In this document: one piece after another, positions 35,206 through 44,380 of the stretch
How the letters are laid out: each line of letters opens with the position of its first letter
Position numbering within the stretch: the stretch's first letter is position 1
Source: an archaeon
Lineage (GTDB): Archaea; Micrarchaeota; Micrarchaeia; CAILAH01
NCBI GenBank assembly: GCA_024274875.1
Contig: JAJSAH010000001.1
Span: forward strand, 1-48,015
DNA: 48,015 nucleotides
Reading direction: 5' to 3'
The notes under the pieces: generated by a model
Told to the model about the DNA's origin: nothing
What the model saw: the letters and a program-made list of their open reading frames with translations, nothing else
Databases searched by the model: none
Translations under genes and position numbers: made by a program

Positions 35206-35222
35206 AAACTAATGATTAGTTT
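35206..35222. promoter_or_regulatory. 17-bp palindrome in the 35099-35304 spacer
   Basis: AAACTAAT-G-ATTAGTTT is a perfect inverted repeat with a one-base centre. It sits in the only sizeable spacer of the 33701-36865 cluster, about 80-100 nt before the gene at 35305, so it could be an operator. I see nothing else convincing in this spacer. Confidence 0.4.
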
Positions 35223-35304
35223 GAAAATTACAGGCTATTCTCAATAATCACAACATTTATGAACTTAACCCTTTCTAAGAATACCTGCGGTGAACAGAAA
35301 CATG

Positions 35305-36240
35305 AAAACATGCAGAATCATATTTGCAAGGCATACGGGAAACAATATTGCGAGGGTTGAGCCGAGCAGTTTTGTTGCAGAAAAGCTTGAGCCTCTAGCA
35401 GAAACCGCCCTTAAAGAAGGTCGAAAGCTAAATGTCATACATAATTACATTTATACAATAAAGGCAGATTTGAGGGAGGTTAATGAATTTATCAACACTC
35501 CCTCTATGGCAAGGAAATGGAAAAGCGCAGATAAGGAATGGAAACTCGCAATGAAAAGAATGTTTAACAGCGCAAACAGAGGGGAAGAAACTGAATATTT
35601 CAATTTTTCAACATGCCCTGAGTTTGAACTTATACTAAAAATAAACCAAATAAGGCGCGGAACAATAATCAACCACCTTAATTTTTATCCTATCGATGCA
35701 AGCTATGAATATACTCTCGGCAAGAGCGAGTATATGAGCATCGCCAACTATGCAAGAGAACATGATGTTGATGGAGTAGTTAATGCGATAATGAATTCAG
35801 ACAATGCTTTTGCAGCATCGAATCTTTTGAGGGATTATGAACTTATAAAACAAATTCGTTTGATTAATGAAGACGTAGTGGTGTTCAGGAATCTTACGCA
35901 TACCTATTTGCTGAACCTTGAAAACTCTGATACCGCAATCGTGCATGTCGGCAGAGTTATGGGATTTGATGAAATCCTGCGCGCAACCAATGTGAGCTTA
36001 GAGGGTTATGTTGAACCCGCAGAGATCACTTTTCATGAACAAGCGATTAATGAACTCTGCCTCGGAAACCTTGATAAGGAAAGGCACAGCACGCTTGCAT
36101 ATAATGAGTTTTTGCTGAGCGCAAAGTTGTTGCAGGTTCTTAATGAAGGGGATTATGAAAGGGTGAATGAGGAGGCAATCAAAATTGCATACTCAAAAAT
36201 GAAGGATGAATGCGTGCGCACTATGGATGGGCGCGCATGA
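35305..36240 (+). CDS. Unknown soluble protein
   Basis: A 311-aa protein from the ATG at 35305, with GGTGA about 9 nt upstream; GTG at 35290 is an alternative. The sequence is mixed alpha/beta with no membrane segment. A strand-rich centre contains VFRNLTHTYLLNLEN and TAIVHVGRVMGFDEI. This faintly recalls TraB/TIKI-type folds that place a His-containing turn after a hydrophobic strand, but it is not enough to assign. It lies between the caspase-like-fold gene and another unknown and overlaps the latter. Confidence 0.65.
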   Translation, partial: KTCRIIFARHTGNNIARVEPSSFVAEKLEPLAETALKEGRKLNVIHNYIYTIKADLREVNEFINTPSMARKWKSADKEWKLAMKRMFNSANRGEETEYFNFSTCPEFELILKINQIRRGTIINHLNFYPIDASYEYTLGKSEYMSIANYAREHDVDGVVNAIMNSDNAFAASNLLRDYELIKQIRLINEDVVVFRNLTHTYLLNLENSDTAIVHVGRVMGFDEILRATNVSLEGYVEPAEITFHEQAINELCLGNLDKERHSTLAYNEFLLSAKLLQVLNEGDYERVNEEAIKIAYSKMKDECVRTMDGRA

Positions 36241-36865
36241 AACTGCTTTTAATTTCGAAAAGTTTTTATTTAAAGATTATGAAAAATACTGCATGAGCGA
36301 TAAAATAGTTAGAAAAACGATGGATAAAGTAGTGAGGTATGCCGAGCTGCTCAGCGATGGAAATAAGCAAGCATTTAGAAGGCATATTCAAAGAGTTGCA
36401 GAATCACTCAAAACAAAATTTGAGAAAAATGAGATACTGCTTCGCCCAAATTACAGGACAGATTTTGAAAAAGATAAGATTTCTGAATGCATAAGAGATT
36501 TTGAGATGCAGAGCAATGAATATGCAGTTAAAAAATATGGAGAGTTAGATAAGCACAGCGAGGTTAGTAAAATCAGTGAACTGGAACTCGGAGATTTCAA
36601 GATCGCATTGCTTATGTGCAACGTGCACTTATGGAAAAAGAATAGCAAATCAAGAATGACACATTATCAGTATTCAACTGAGATGGTTGTTGCATACAAC
36701 AAATCAACTGGCAGGATTTTATACAAAAGCGATATCGCGAGAGACGGCAGTGATGCTAAATTTGATGATATTAATGCAGAACTTGACCTAAATAAAGGAT
36801 GCATTTTATTGAACATGAGAAGGTTTGGGAAAAATGATAAAACTGCGCGCATCGATCTTACATAA
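36206..36865 (+). CDS. Unknown helical protein
   Basis: A 219-aa frame; the start is uncertain (36206, 36227 or 36293, none with a clear ribosome site). It is charged and helical in the first two thirds (MDKVVRYAELLSDGNKQAF) and strand-rich later (EMVVAYNKSTGRILYKSD, GCILLNMRRFG). No motif is recognised. It overlaps the upstream gene end by up to 35 nt and the convergent DP2 gene end by 8 nt. It probably belongs to the same cluster as the caspase-like-fold gene. Confidence 0.65.
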   Translation: MNACALWMGAHETAFNFEKFLFKDYEKYCMSDKIVRKTMDKVVRYAELLSDGNKQAFRRHIQRVAESLKTKFEKNEILLRPNYRTDFEKDKISECIRDFEMQSNEYAVKKYGELDKHSEVSKISELELGDFKIALLMCNVHLWKKNSKSRMTHYQYSTEMVVAYNKSTGRILYKSDIARDGSDAKFDDINAELDLNKGCILLNMRRFGKNDKTARIDLT

Positions 36866-39800
36866 ATTGCGCAAGTGAGGACTGTTTTTTTGTTTCGTCC
36901 TCAAAAATAGATTCAATTTCATCCTCAACCAATTTTATGCGCTGCAAATTGTAGTCAGGAAGCTCATATTTTTGTATTAGATATTTTGCAAGTTTAATGT
37001 ATTTTTCAATGCCGCCTTTATGTATCGTGAGCAATAACTTTCCTCCGCACTTATCGCATTTTCCGGATAATGGAGGCCTGCGGTATATCATATTGCAGTT
37101 CGCGCACCTAAACCTCTGCCTTGTGAACGATCTTAAATTCCCGTAAATATCTGGAATAAAATGCGATGAAAGCAACCTTGCCGCGCTATCCTTTATATCA
37201 AGCGCGCGGATTTTTTCATACAATTCAAACTGCCTTTCAATCTTTTCCTTCATAGTTTTTAGCTGAACATACTCTGACTTAACTGGCGAGCCAATTATGC
37301 TTGAAACTTTGTGCGTGAACTGTATATCATAGAATTCATTATCCTTGCCAAGCCTATCAGCAACCGTTTCAACTTTGACCTTATTAGGCGAAAGGTAGTT
37401 GTCGGCGGCTTCATAAAAATCCAGATCGTATGAATTGCAAACCTCCATCACATGCACTTCATCATCAACTTCTGCAGGATCGATGATTGTGGTTAATACT
37501 ATGCTCGCATCCATCGTGCCGCCTCGCGTGCTTGGCAAATATAATTTTGAGAAATTTAGGAATGCATCCAACAACAGCATTGCTGAATCCTCATCGCCAT
37601 CGCAGTTTCTCCTTCTTGCGCATATTACATATGGATGAGATATGCCTATCCTCCCTTTCACAAAACCTATGAGCCTGCCCAACACGCCCGCTGATGTGTG
37701 GGGTGATAATGTTATGAACAAATGCCCTATCAAATCCTCTTTTTTGTTAGCATTATAGAAAGGCTTCATTCCATAAACATGTATAAGCAAGTCGTCTATG
37801 AACCGCGCAACTCTCAAAAACAAATCTGCAGCATTCTCGGAAAGTATGATATCTTGCGGATATAATTCAACAACCTGCTCCTCTGATTCTAACGGCTCAT
37901 TCTTATAATCGTGCGTATACCCTAACTCGCGCAATTTATCTACTGATACACCGATTTCGCTCGGTTTGAAATGCGTTGCTGGAAAATCTGTTGAGTCAAA
38001 CCTGCATGTCCCATCCTTGAATACATGCAGATCATATTTTGCCCTTAACAGGCATTTCTCAAACGGTTCAGGTATTTTTGTATCATTCGTCAATCCTCTG
38101 ATCAATTTTAACTCGTCTGGAGCATAATTGCATTTTTGCACAGCATTCTCGTAAATCTCTTTAAAATTAATGGGTCTTATGCTGTGCTTAACATTATTTA
38201 TATCGTAGAGGATGTGCGCTCCGCAATATTGGCATACTGGAGAATGCGTAACCTTGCCGCAAGCATTGCACTTCAACTCGATTATATCAACATTCAACGA
38301 TGATGAGTATTGGCTTTTTAGCGCAGTGATTGCGCTGCGCAATTTTCCTCCCAAGCTTCCTATGGGAAACAGGCCGTTCACTGAGCCTGCCATGGATCTC
38401 TCTGCGGCTTTTTCAGGCCTGCCCATGCGTCCTCCTATATAGTATGTTGATTTTTTGCGTATGTCTATGCCGCTTGCCTTGCTCAAAAGCTCGCAGACAT
38501 TCGACTCTGCATCCTGCTGCATAAGAGCAGGCAATTTCGACAAGTCAAGCTTGTTGTTATCATCAATTGCTCCAAGCGTATGCATAAGAGCGTATGCGTT
38601 CTCTCCATCAATGCGTATCCTGCCATCGCGCAGTTTATGCTCCAATCCCAGCTTTTCAAAAACTTGTTTTACAGGACCGTTCTCAACTGAAATGCCTTTA
38701 ATGTCAAACCATTCAAACTCAATGTTGAACTTCGGCAGCGCATCCAAAATCACTTTTAAGTCGGACCTATCCAAATCGCTCCAAAAGAACAAATACTTGG
38801 GATGCAGAGGTATGCCATGCTTTCTGCTCAGCTCGAATGCATGCTTGGCTGATTGCGGCTCTTTCTCAATCCCATGCTTATTGGCAATCAAATCCCATAT
38901 CTCCTCAACAAATGGAGACGGCATAAGTATATGGCCGGATTTTGCGAAATCTCCGTAAGTGATGAGCATATCCCCTAAGAATAAAATCTTGCTAACTTCA
39001 TTCTTTATCTGGACTGCCTGTTCAACATTATTCACTGAGACAACATCGCCATTTTTGAGCAAAACGATTGGCCCCATTATAGAATCGCATGGTGTTGCAA
39101 TTGTGCCTTTGCCTGGCCGTTCTATCTTAAGCTGCGTGCCAAGGGCTGGAAATCCATCTAACAGGACCATGGTTGCTGGATGAATTGCCTTTGCTGCTAT
39201 GCCAGTGTACTGCGTTCTTCCATACCTTAATCTGAAACCGCCTTTCGCAGAAGGATAGGAAAATATTGGTCTTCCTGCAACCAAACCATCAAGAAATGAA
39301 TCAACCGGCTTGATCTCAACCCTATCGCTCGCTTTCTTTTCTTTTATCAATCTCTGCAGCCAATCCCAATCAAGCTCGTACTTCTTTGCATATTTCAGTA
39401 CTTTGCGGGCTTTCAATGCAATCCCTTCACAACTTACCAGTGCAACGCCGCCGCGCACCCTGTTAGTGCCCATGCGCTCAAGATTTCTGTGAACACTAAC
39501 CTCATATTCATCTGTTGGTTCCCCGTTTATGCAAACTTTGCAGTTCTTGAAAATCCATTTTATATCATCATCGCTTGGTTTGTATTGCAATCGCGAGCAT
39601 CTTGAATCATACAGGTTTATTTCCTCAACATACCTCATAAGCTCTGTTTCAGTAGGTATGAAATCATTTATATCTACAAACTTGCGCACATAATCTGCCA
39701 AAAGCACGCTTAATGCAGCAGCAGTTCCACCAGCAGACCTTATAGGGCCAGAATAATAAACTGCAAGATAGGTTGAGCCGTCAGGATTTTTGTCTATTTT

Positions 39801-40181
39801 TACTGAGGATATGCCTTCTGTTGGAGCTACAAGAACGCCTTCCGTAAGCACTGCAACGCCCGTACGAACCGCCTGTTCAACGCGTTTTTCTAAATCAAGA
39901 CCCGCATCGAATTCACCTGTCGCAATCATTCTTGCAATCTCAAACGCAATCTCATCATGCGATTTGTTCTCTGATACAAGTTTGCGTATCTCTTTGCTTA
40001 TGCCTTTTGGCCCTACTATGCCTTCTACTCTTCCTGCAACGTCCGGCGCAAGCGCAATCTCAACGCTCCCTGCATAATCATAACCTTTCTTGCGCGCCTC
40101 GTTTGCCACGCCCAATGTAGCATTGCATTGCTTGCGCAAAAGATTAAGATATCTGTCAATGCGCTCTTTTGGACTGCTCAT
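36858..40181 (-). CDS. polC: DNA polymerase D large subunit DP2
   Basis: A 1107-aa catalytic subunit of the archaeal family-D replicative polymerase. The double-psi beta-barrel core holds the catalytic pair Asp861 and Asp863 in RRRNCDGDED; nearby GGTMDAS is also conserved. The N-terminus has GIVGPKGISKEIR, and two zinc modules appear (CNACGKVTHSPVCQYCG; CANCNMIY...CDKCGG). No intein is present; the length is near the lower end of the family. The C-terminal QSSLAQFM is a PIP box for binding PCNA. It overlaps the DP1 gene by 4 nt and is co-transcribed with it. Confidence 0.98.
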   Translation of the reverse strand: MSSPKERIDRYLNLLRKQCNATLGVANEARKKGYDYAGSVEIALAPDVAGRVEGIVGPKGISKEIRKLVSENKSHDEIAFEIARMIATGEFDAGLDLEKRVEQAVRTGVAVLTEGVLVAPTEGISSVKIDKNPDGSTYLAVYYSGPIRSAGGTAAALSVLLADYVRKFVDINDFIPTETELMRYVEEINLYDSRCSRLQYKPSDDDIKWIFKNCKVCINGEPTDEYEVSVHRNLERMGTNRVRGGVALVSCEGIALKARKVLKYAKKYELDWDWLQRLIKEKKASDRVEIKPVDSFLDGLVAGRPIFSYPSAKGGFRLRYGRTQYTGIAAKAIHPATMVLLDGFPALGTQLKIERPGKGTIATPCDSIMGPIVLLKNGDVVSVNNVEQAVQIKNEVSKILFLGDMLITYGDFAKSGHILMPSPFVEEIWDLIANKHGIEKEPQSAKHAFELSRKHGIPLHPKYLFFWSDLDRSDLKVILDALPKFNIEFEWFDIKGISVENGPVKQVFEKLGLEHKLRDGRIRIDGENAYALMHTLGAIDDNNKLDLSKLPALMQQDAESNVCELLSKASGIDIRKKSTYYIGGRMGRPEKAAERSMAGSVNGLFPIGSLGGKLRSAITALKSQYSSSLNVDIIELKCNACGKVTHSPVCQYCGAHILYDINNVKHSIRPINFKEIYENAVQKCNYAPDELKLIRGLTNDTKIPEPFEKCLLRAKYDLHVFKDGTCRFDSTDFPATHFKPSEIGVSVDKLRELGYTHDYKNEPLESEEQVVELYPQDIILSENAADLFLRVARFIDDLLIHVYGMKPFYNANKKEDLIGHLFITLSPHTSAGVLGRLIGFVKGRIGISHPYVICARRRNCDGDEDSAMLLLDAFLNFSKLYLPSTRGGTMDASIVLTTIIDPAEVDDEVHVMEVCNSYDLDFYEAADNYLSPNKVKVETVADRLGKDNEFYDIQFTHKVSSIIGSPVKSEYVQLKTMKEKIERQFELYEKIRALDIKDSAARLLSSHFIPDIYGNLRSFTRQRFRCANCNMIYRRPPLSGKCDKCGGKLLLTIHKGGIEKYIKLAKYLIQKYELPDYNLQRIKLVEDEIESIFEDETKKQSSLAQFM

Positions 40182-41701
40182 TGCATAGCTCCCCCCTTAT
40201 TGTTATTAAAATCAATCACGCTCAGCGAACCGCGTTTCATATTGTACACTGGCAGCAAACCAGGAGAGGGCACATGACCCTGCATCTTCTGGTAGTTGGT
40301 AATATCCTGCCAAGTCCCAGAATTTACTATGCATACATTCCTGTATTCTGCATAACCATTCTTATGCACATGGCCCATATGCACTATGTCAGGAACATCA
40401 TCTATCACTAAGTAGTCATTATCCTCAGGAATCATGTGGTGAGACCCATACAGCGGACCTAGATGCCTTCTTTTCAGAAGCTCTTCCATAACCTTTTCAG
40501 GAGAATTATAAGACATTCCAGATATGCTGGCAATCATCGAATCCAGTGAATTTACATGGTACATTAATACATTCAAACCTTCTATTTTGTACCATGAAGG
40601 ACTTGATCCAAAGTGAAAATTAGAATGCGCATCCTTAACTAAATGTTCTGGGAGATGGGGCTGAGGATCCCCTCTGCGAACCGCATCATGGTTCCCAGGT
40701 ATGAACACAATATGTATATGCTCAGGAACTTCACTCATAAGCTCGAATAATTTGTTGTATTGTTCATATATATCTAAAATAGATAACTCTTTCTCTTGAT
40801 TTGGATATATGCCTATGCCATCGACCATATCACCTGACACTAACAAATATTTTATCGTAGATACTATGCCTTTCTCCCGTTCAGTGCGCGTATTGCCCTT
40901 CAACCAACTAAGAAAATCTCCAAACTGCTTCTCTAAAAACAGGTTGCTTCCAACATGCAAATCTGAAAGAAACGCTATCGACAGGTCTTCCTTAATCAAC
41001 TTTTTCTCCTTGTTCAATGGAACATCCGGCCAAGAGATGGAATCAACATAAAAAAACGGGTCTTTGTATGAACCATCAAATGCAAGAACCTCATCCAAAA
41101 CAATGTCTGCGCATATCTTCTGAAGTTCAAGATTGTTCTTGGATATGAATATCTTAAGGACTCCATCTTCATCCTCAGCTTCAATGATCACATGGCCATT
41201 TTTAGTAGTGCTCTTAGAACGAACCATTCCGATGAATCTGCATTTATCGCCGCTTTTCGAGCCTCTATAATTAACAGTAGGGTGCTGAGACGGCTGTATG
41301 CGAAGGATTGAGCTTATTTTTGAATACCTGCTCCTAAACAAAGACACAAAATCCTGAACTGTGCCATTGCAAGTGGATTTTCCGCTTACATCATGATCGG
41401 CAACTGGCTGTATGTTTGCATCAACCTCAGAAGCCAATGCTCTAAAAACAGGTTTTTGAATGCTCACTTTAACAGGATTATCGTCAACAGCCTTCTCATG
41501 TGATTCGCGTTCAATCCTCTGTTCGTGATCCTTGCCTGCCTCCTTAGAGATGTACTCAGCAAGCAGAGATTTTGATATGATGAATTCATTCCTGCCTATT
41601 GCATAATCAATCAAATCATCCGCATCTATTGAATTTTCTTTGATTAGGACATCCACCCCCGACTCAACAAGCAAACCTTTCTCTGCAAATTTGGTGAGCA
41701 T
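40178..41701 (-). CDS. polB: DNA polymerase D small subunit DP1 (proofreading 3'-5' exonuclease)
   Basis: A 507-aa protein. An N-terminal helical segment and linker come first, then an OB-fold region (SGDKCRFIGMVRSKSTTKNG). The Mre11-like phosphoesterase follows: DLHVGSN, LLVSGDMVDG, FIPGNHDAVRR, MYHVNSLD and MGHVHKNGY, with all metal-ligand motifs retained. It should proofread for DP2. DP1 and DP2 overlap by 4 nt, and UPF0147 ends directly before its ATG, so the three genes make one operon. Neighbouring DP1/DP2 is common in DPANN and many Euryarchaeota. Confidence 0.97.
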   Translation of the reverse strand: MLTKFAEKGLLVESGVDVLIKENSIDADDLIDYAIGRNEFIISKSLLAEYISKEAGKDHEQRIERESHEKAVDDNPVKVSIQKPVFRALASEVDANIQPVADHDVSGKSTCNGTVQDFVSLFRSRYSKISSILRIQPSQHPTVNYRGSKSGDKCRFIGMVRSKSTTKNGHVIIEAEDEDGVLKIFISKNNLELQKICADIVLDEVLAFDGSYKDPFFYVDSISWPDVPLNKEKKLIKEDLSIAFLSDLHVGSNLFLEKQFGDFLSWLKGNTRTEREKGIVSTIKYLLVSGDMVDGIGIYPNQEKELSILDIYEQYNKLFELMSEVPEHIHIVFIPGNHDAVRRGDPQPHLPEHLVKDAHSNFHFGSSPSWYKIEGLNVLMYHVNSLDSMIASISGMSYNSPEKVMEELLKRRHLGPLYGSHHMIPEDNDYLVIDDVPDIVHMGHVHKNGYAEYRNVCIVNSGTWQDITNYQKMQGHVPSPGLLPVYNMKRGSLSVIDFNNNKGGAMQ

Positions 41702-41986
41702 TTAATCCCCTTTGATCATTTCAAGGGAGCTCACAATATTCCATATCTGCGTTCTTGCATGCATCGGGAGATTTATATCTTCGCTTATGCCTTCGAGCAT
41801 GTATATGGCGGAACTTGCACGAAGTACAGGATCGCCAGTTTCTGAAAGCTTTTCCTTAGCATCGTTTATGGCTTTTTTGATATTCTTGGGGATAGTTGTA
41901 TCCTCCACAAGCAAGTTCATAAATTCAATAACTTCATTTATTTTTTGCTCAGCATCATTTTTTTTTCCGCGTTTTCCAGATGCCAT
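41702..41986 (-). CDS. UPF0147 family protein
   Basis: A 94-aa helical protein from the ATG at 41986, which has GGGGTG about 9-12 nt upstream; the frame to 42088 would run into the tRNA-Arg region. The family signature is VIEFMNLLVEDTTIPKNIKK and LRASSAIYMLEGISEDINLP. Function unknown. It lies directly upstream of DP1 with no gap, so co-expression with polymerase D is likely. Confidence 0.87.
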   Translation of the reverse strand: MASGKRGKKNDAEQKINEVIEFMNLLVEDTTIPKNIKKAINDAKEKLSETGDPVLRASSAIYMLEGISEDINLPMHARTQIWNIVSSLEMIKGD

Positions 41987-42067
41987 AAAACACACCCCTC
42001 TTACTCTTCCCCGTTTATTAAACATGGCATAGTTTTTATATTTGATGCCAATGCACACAGCAGAGAA

Positions 42068-42234
42068 CGGGCCCGGTGGGATTCCCAAACTTTATGGAAC
42101 TTCAAGCGCACCATCAGTGTTTGAACCCACGACCCTCAGCTTTCCTAAAAGAAACTTTTTTTCGCCAGCGCTTTTAAACATCCTAAAAAGGCTGTTAGAA
42201 GGCTGCCGCTCTATCCAAACTGAGCTACGGGCCC
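42068..42234 (-). tRNA. tRNA-Arg(TCT) with two introns, one in the T-loop
   Basis: Acceptor GGGCCCG (42234-42228) pairs with CGGGCCC (42075-42069); discriminator G at 42068. The D arm is GCTC/GAGC. The anticodon stem GCAGC pairs with GCTGA with one mismatch at 27/43, and the anticodon TCT is at 42199-42197. Intron 1 is 54 nt (42195-42142) at 37/38. The T stem GTGGG/CCCAC is complete, but the loop is cut after TTCAA by about 38 nt (42120-42083). Removing both gives a 75-nt tRNA with loop TTCAAAT. An alternative cut gives TTCGAAT; both make a proper T-loop. Confidence 0.88.
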
Positions 42235-42277
42235 ATAAGTGCATATAATTAATTTGAAAACATTTATTACATTTAAG

Positions 42278-42287
42278 TTTAAATTTA
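42278..42287 (+). promoter_or_regulatory. TATA box for the lipoprotein-rhomboid genes
   Basis: tttaaattta lies 30 nt before the ATG at 42308. The in-frame ATG at 42293 would fall before the expected transcript start, which supports 42308. Confidence 0.55.
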
Positions 42288-42307
42288 TTCGTATGCATTT
42301 CTTACGC

Positions 42308-42772
42308 ATGAAACATGCATTGATGTTTGGGATTTTGATTGTTGCGTCGCTTATTGCGATGGGATGCGTAAGCCAAAAAAAGATGCCTGTGATAATGTCC
42401 TACGAATCAAGGATGCAGCTATTCAATTCTGAAATCTCGGAAATGATGGAGAGAGGAGGCAATGCATATGTAGTCTTCAAATCATACGACAGGTTCGTGC
42501 AATTTATTTATTCCGATGGAAAAATTGTGCTGGATGTGCCCTCCACGCAACTTGATGAACAATCTGAACAAGCACTTATGCAGGTGCTAGGAGATGGCGC
42601 GCAGAAAGTAAGCTATGGCGATATGTATTCAATTCAATATGTGTGCTCCAGTCCCAGCGAGGCAGCAGAGAAAACTGAGCGCATATTTAAGGAAGTGTAT
42701 GGAAATCTAGATGCATACAAAATAACTGCAGTATGCACTGAATCAAAAAGCATGCCGCGCGGGGCATGCTAA
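42308..42772 (+). CDS. Putative lipoprotein, unknown
   Basis: A 154-aa protein from the ATG at 42308. The signal MKHALMFGILIVASLIAMGC ends in a lipobox-like Ala-Met-Gly-Cys, so Cys20 may be lipid-modified. The exported part is mixed alpha/beta (NAYVVFKSYDRFVQFIYSDG, YSIQYVCSSPSEAAEK) with no recognised motif. The stop overlaps the rhomboid gene start by 7 nt, so the two are translationally coupled. The exported protein could be a rhomboid partner or substrate; that is inference. Confidence 0.65.
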   Translation: MKHALMFGILIVASLIAMGCVSQKKMPVIMSYESRMQLFNSEISEMMERGGNAYVVFKSYDRFVQFIYSDGKIVLDVPSTQLDEQSEQALMQVLGDGAQKVSYGDMYSIQYVCSSPSEAAEKTERIFKEVYGNLDAYKITAVCTESKSMPRGAC

Positions 42773-43389
42773 CAAGCGCGCTGTTAATAATATTAAATTA
42801 TTCAGTGAAAAGCATATGTATGCTTTCATTTTATCTTATTGGATTAATGGTAATCGTATTTTTCCTGCAAGCTGCTGCAGGCATAACTGAGTTGTTTTAT
42901 TTTGACCCAGCAGTTGCAATTGCGCAGCCGTACAGATTTATTACGAGCGTGTTTCTACACGGAAGCATCACGCACCTGTTCTACAATATGTTTGCGCTTG
43001 CTATGTTCGGTCCTTTGCTTGAAACAAAACTGGGAGCATCAAAGTTTATGCAATTGTTCATTGCAGGAGGCATAATCGGATCAGTTCTGTATTATTTGTT
43101 TGTGATAATTGGCATCAGTCCGCCGATACCTGCGCTGGGAGCAAGCGGTGCGATATACGCAATATTGGGCGCGCTGTCCATGATAACGCCAAACCTTGTG
43201 ATATATTTCTGGTTCTTTCCAATGAGAATAAGAAATGCAGCAATTCTGTGGATAGCGTTAGAGTTCTTAGGCGCATTCAATCCAAACTCAGGCATTGCCA
43301 GCGCAGCGCATTTAGGAGGGCTGATTTTTGGGATTGCGTACGGTTGGTTTATCAACAAGCAACATTCAGATTTGGAATACTATTATTAG
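42766..43389 (+). CDS. Rhomboid intramembrane serine protease
   Basis: A 207-aa protein with about six membrane helices; ATG at 42820 is an alternative start. The family motifs are complete: FLHGSITHLFYNMFAL (H-x-x-x-x-H-x-x-x-N), catalytic Ser in GASGAIYAILG and catalytic His in AAHLGGLIFG. It should cut transmembrane segments. It overlaps the upstream lipoprotein-like gene by 7 nt. Confidence 0.93.
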   Translation: MLTSALLIILNYSVKSICMLSFYLIGLMVIVFFLQAAAGITELFYFDPAVAIAQPYRFITSVFLHGSITHLFYNMFALAMFGPLLETKLGASKFMQLFIAGGIIGSVLYYLFVIIGISPPIPALGASGAIYAILGALSMITPNLVIYFWFFPMRIRNAAILWIALEFLGAFNPNSGIASAAHLGGLIFGIAYGWFINKQHSDLEYYY

Positions 43390-43422
43390 TTTTTCCAAAC
43401 AAAACATAGGTGAGGTTATTAT

Positions 43423-43674
43423 ATGGCAGAAGTCGCAGTTTTGGTGAGGATATATCCAAAGGATACGGAGAAAGTTGATGAGCTTATCAATACACTTAAA
43501 GAGCAGCTCAAGCCTGCAAAGATAGATGCTGAAGAGCTTGCGTTCGGCATTAAAGCAGTTAAAGCGCTGTTCTATGAGAATGAAGAGGAGGGAAGCTCTG
43601 GGCTTGAGAAAAAGCTCAGCGAAATAGAAAATGTAAGCAATATAGAAGTGCTTAACGTTGACATGCTTGGATAG
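43423..43674 (+). CDS. ef1b: Translation elongation factor aEF1-beta
   Basis: An 83-aa guanine-nucleotide exchange factor for aEF1A. It starts MAEVAVLVRIYPKDTEK, followed by the conserved AFGIKAVKALFY and, near the end, NVSNIEVLNVDMLG, as in archaeal EF-1B. The GGTGAGG ribosome site lies about 8-13 nt upstream of the ATG. It is convergent with the ERCC4 nuclease gene, 13 nt away. Confidence 0.94.
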   Translation: MAEVAVLVRIYPKDTEKVDELINTLKEQLKPAKIDAEELAFGIKAVKALFYENEEEGSSGLEKKLSEIENVSNIEVLNVDMLG

Positions 43675-43687
43675 TTTTTTGATGAAA

Positions 43688-44380
43688 TTATTCTATATAT
43701 TCCGTCCGCAGGAATTTTGATATTTCGCGGGCCCTTTTTTTGCCTATCCCGCTAACGGATGCAAGATCCTGCTCAGTAGCGTTGAATAAGTTTTTAAGCG
43801 TCTTGAAGTGCATCAGAAGCTTCTCAGCAGTAAGATCGCCTATGCCTGGAAGCGCGGAAACAACATACACAAGCTGAAGATTGGTATTTGATGTTTTTGC
43901 AGGGCGTTTTATGAGGATTGTGCGTTTCGACTGCATTTGCTCCTTCTTGGCTAAAGCAGATATCAATTCTGCAGTTGCCTTGTGATTTCTCGTGAAGAAC
44001 ACCGAAATCCCATTATTCAGAATCAGCGATGAGATTGCAGCCATAAGAGCGTTCCTGTTTATGCGCCCAGTGAACGATGCTCCCTCGATTATGTAAATTA
44101 CTCTCTCATATGCGCTATGCAACCTTCCGGCTTGGTCAAAAAGCCTCCCATCAATCAGCGAATTTTCAAAATCTACGCGCGTCTTGCGCTCAATGACCGC
44201 GCGGTCAGAAACAACATAATCGCCAATATCTAAAACCTTCTTTCTGACTATGCAACCGTTCTCTTCAATAAAATGCATTACAGCAGGATCCTCGCGCGAA
44301 TCAGCATACACGAAGATTCTTGAATTTTTATCTGCATATCTGCTAAAGTTTTCCTGCATATACCTCACGCATAATTTCAT
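43688..44380 (-). CDS. ERCC4/XPF-family nuclease with HhH domain
   Basis: A 230-aa protein. The nuclease core has GDYVVSDRAVIERKTRVDF, the G-D-x-n-E-R-K-x3-D signature, followed by the helical QAGRLHSAYERVIYIIEG. Two helix-hairpin-helix units close the protein (SALPGIGDLTAEKLL, SVSGIGKKRAREISKFL). It resembles the nuclease half of archaeal Hef/XPF without the helicase half. Such enzymes cut branched or flap DNA, usually as dimers with PCNA. It overlaps the PIN gene by 38 nt; an inner ATG at 44359 would reduce this to 17 nt. Confidence 0.93.
   Translation of the reverse strand: MKLCVRYMQENFSRYADKNSRIFVYADSREDPAVMHFIEENGCIVRKKVLDIGDYVVSDRAVIERKTRVDFENSLIDGRLFDQAGRLHSAYERVIYIIEGASFTGRINRNALMAAISSLILNNGISVFFTRNHKATAELISALAKKEQMQSKRTILIKRPAKTSNTNLQLVYVVSALPGIGDLTAEKLLMHFKTLKNLFNATEQDLASVSGIGKKRAREISKFLRTEYIE

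Noticed and set aside
35160-35235. Possible C/D box sRNA in the spacer
   Set aside because: Some box-like TGA and CTGA bits are present, but no correctly spaced C, D', C' and D set; the 17-bp palindrome explains the structure better.
36858-40181. Intein in DP2
   Set aside because: The protein is continuous at 1107 aa with no intein splicing motifs or homing-nuclease block, so no intein is present.
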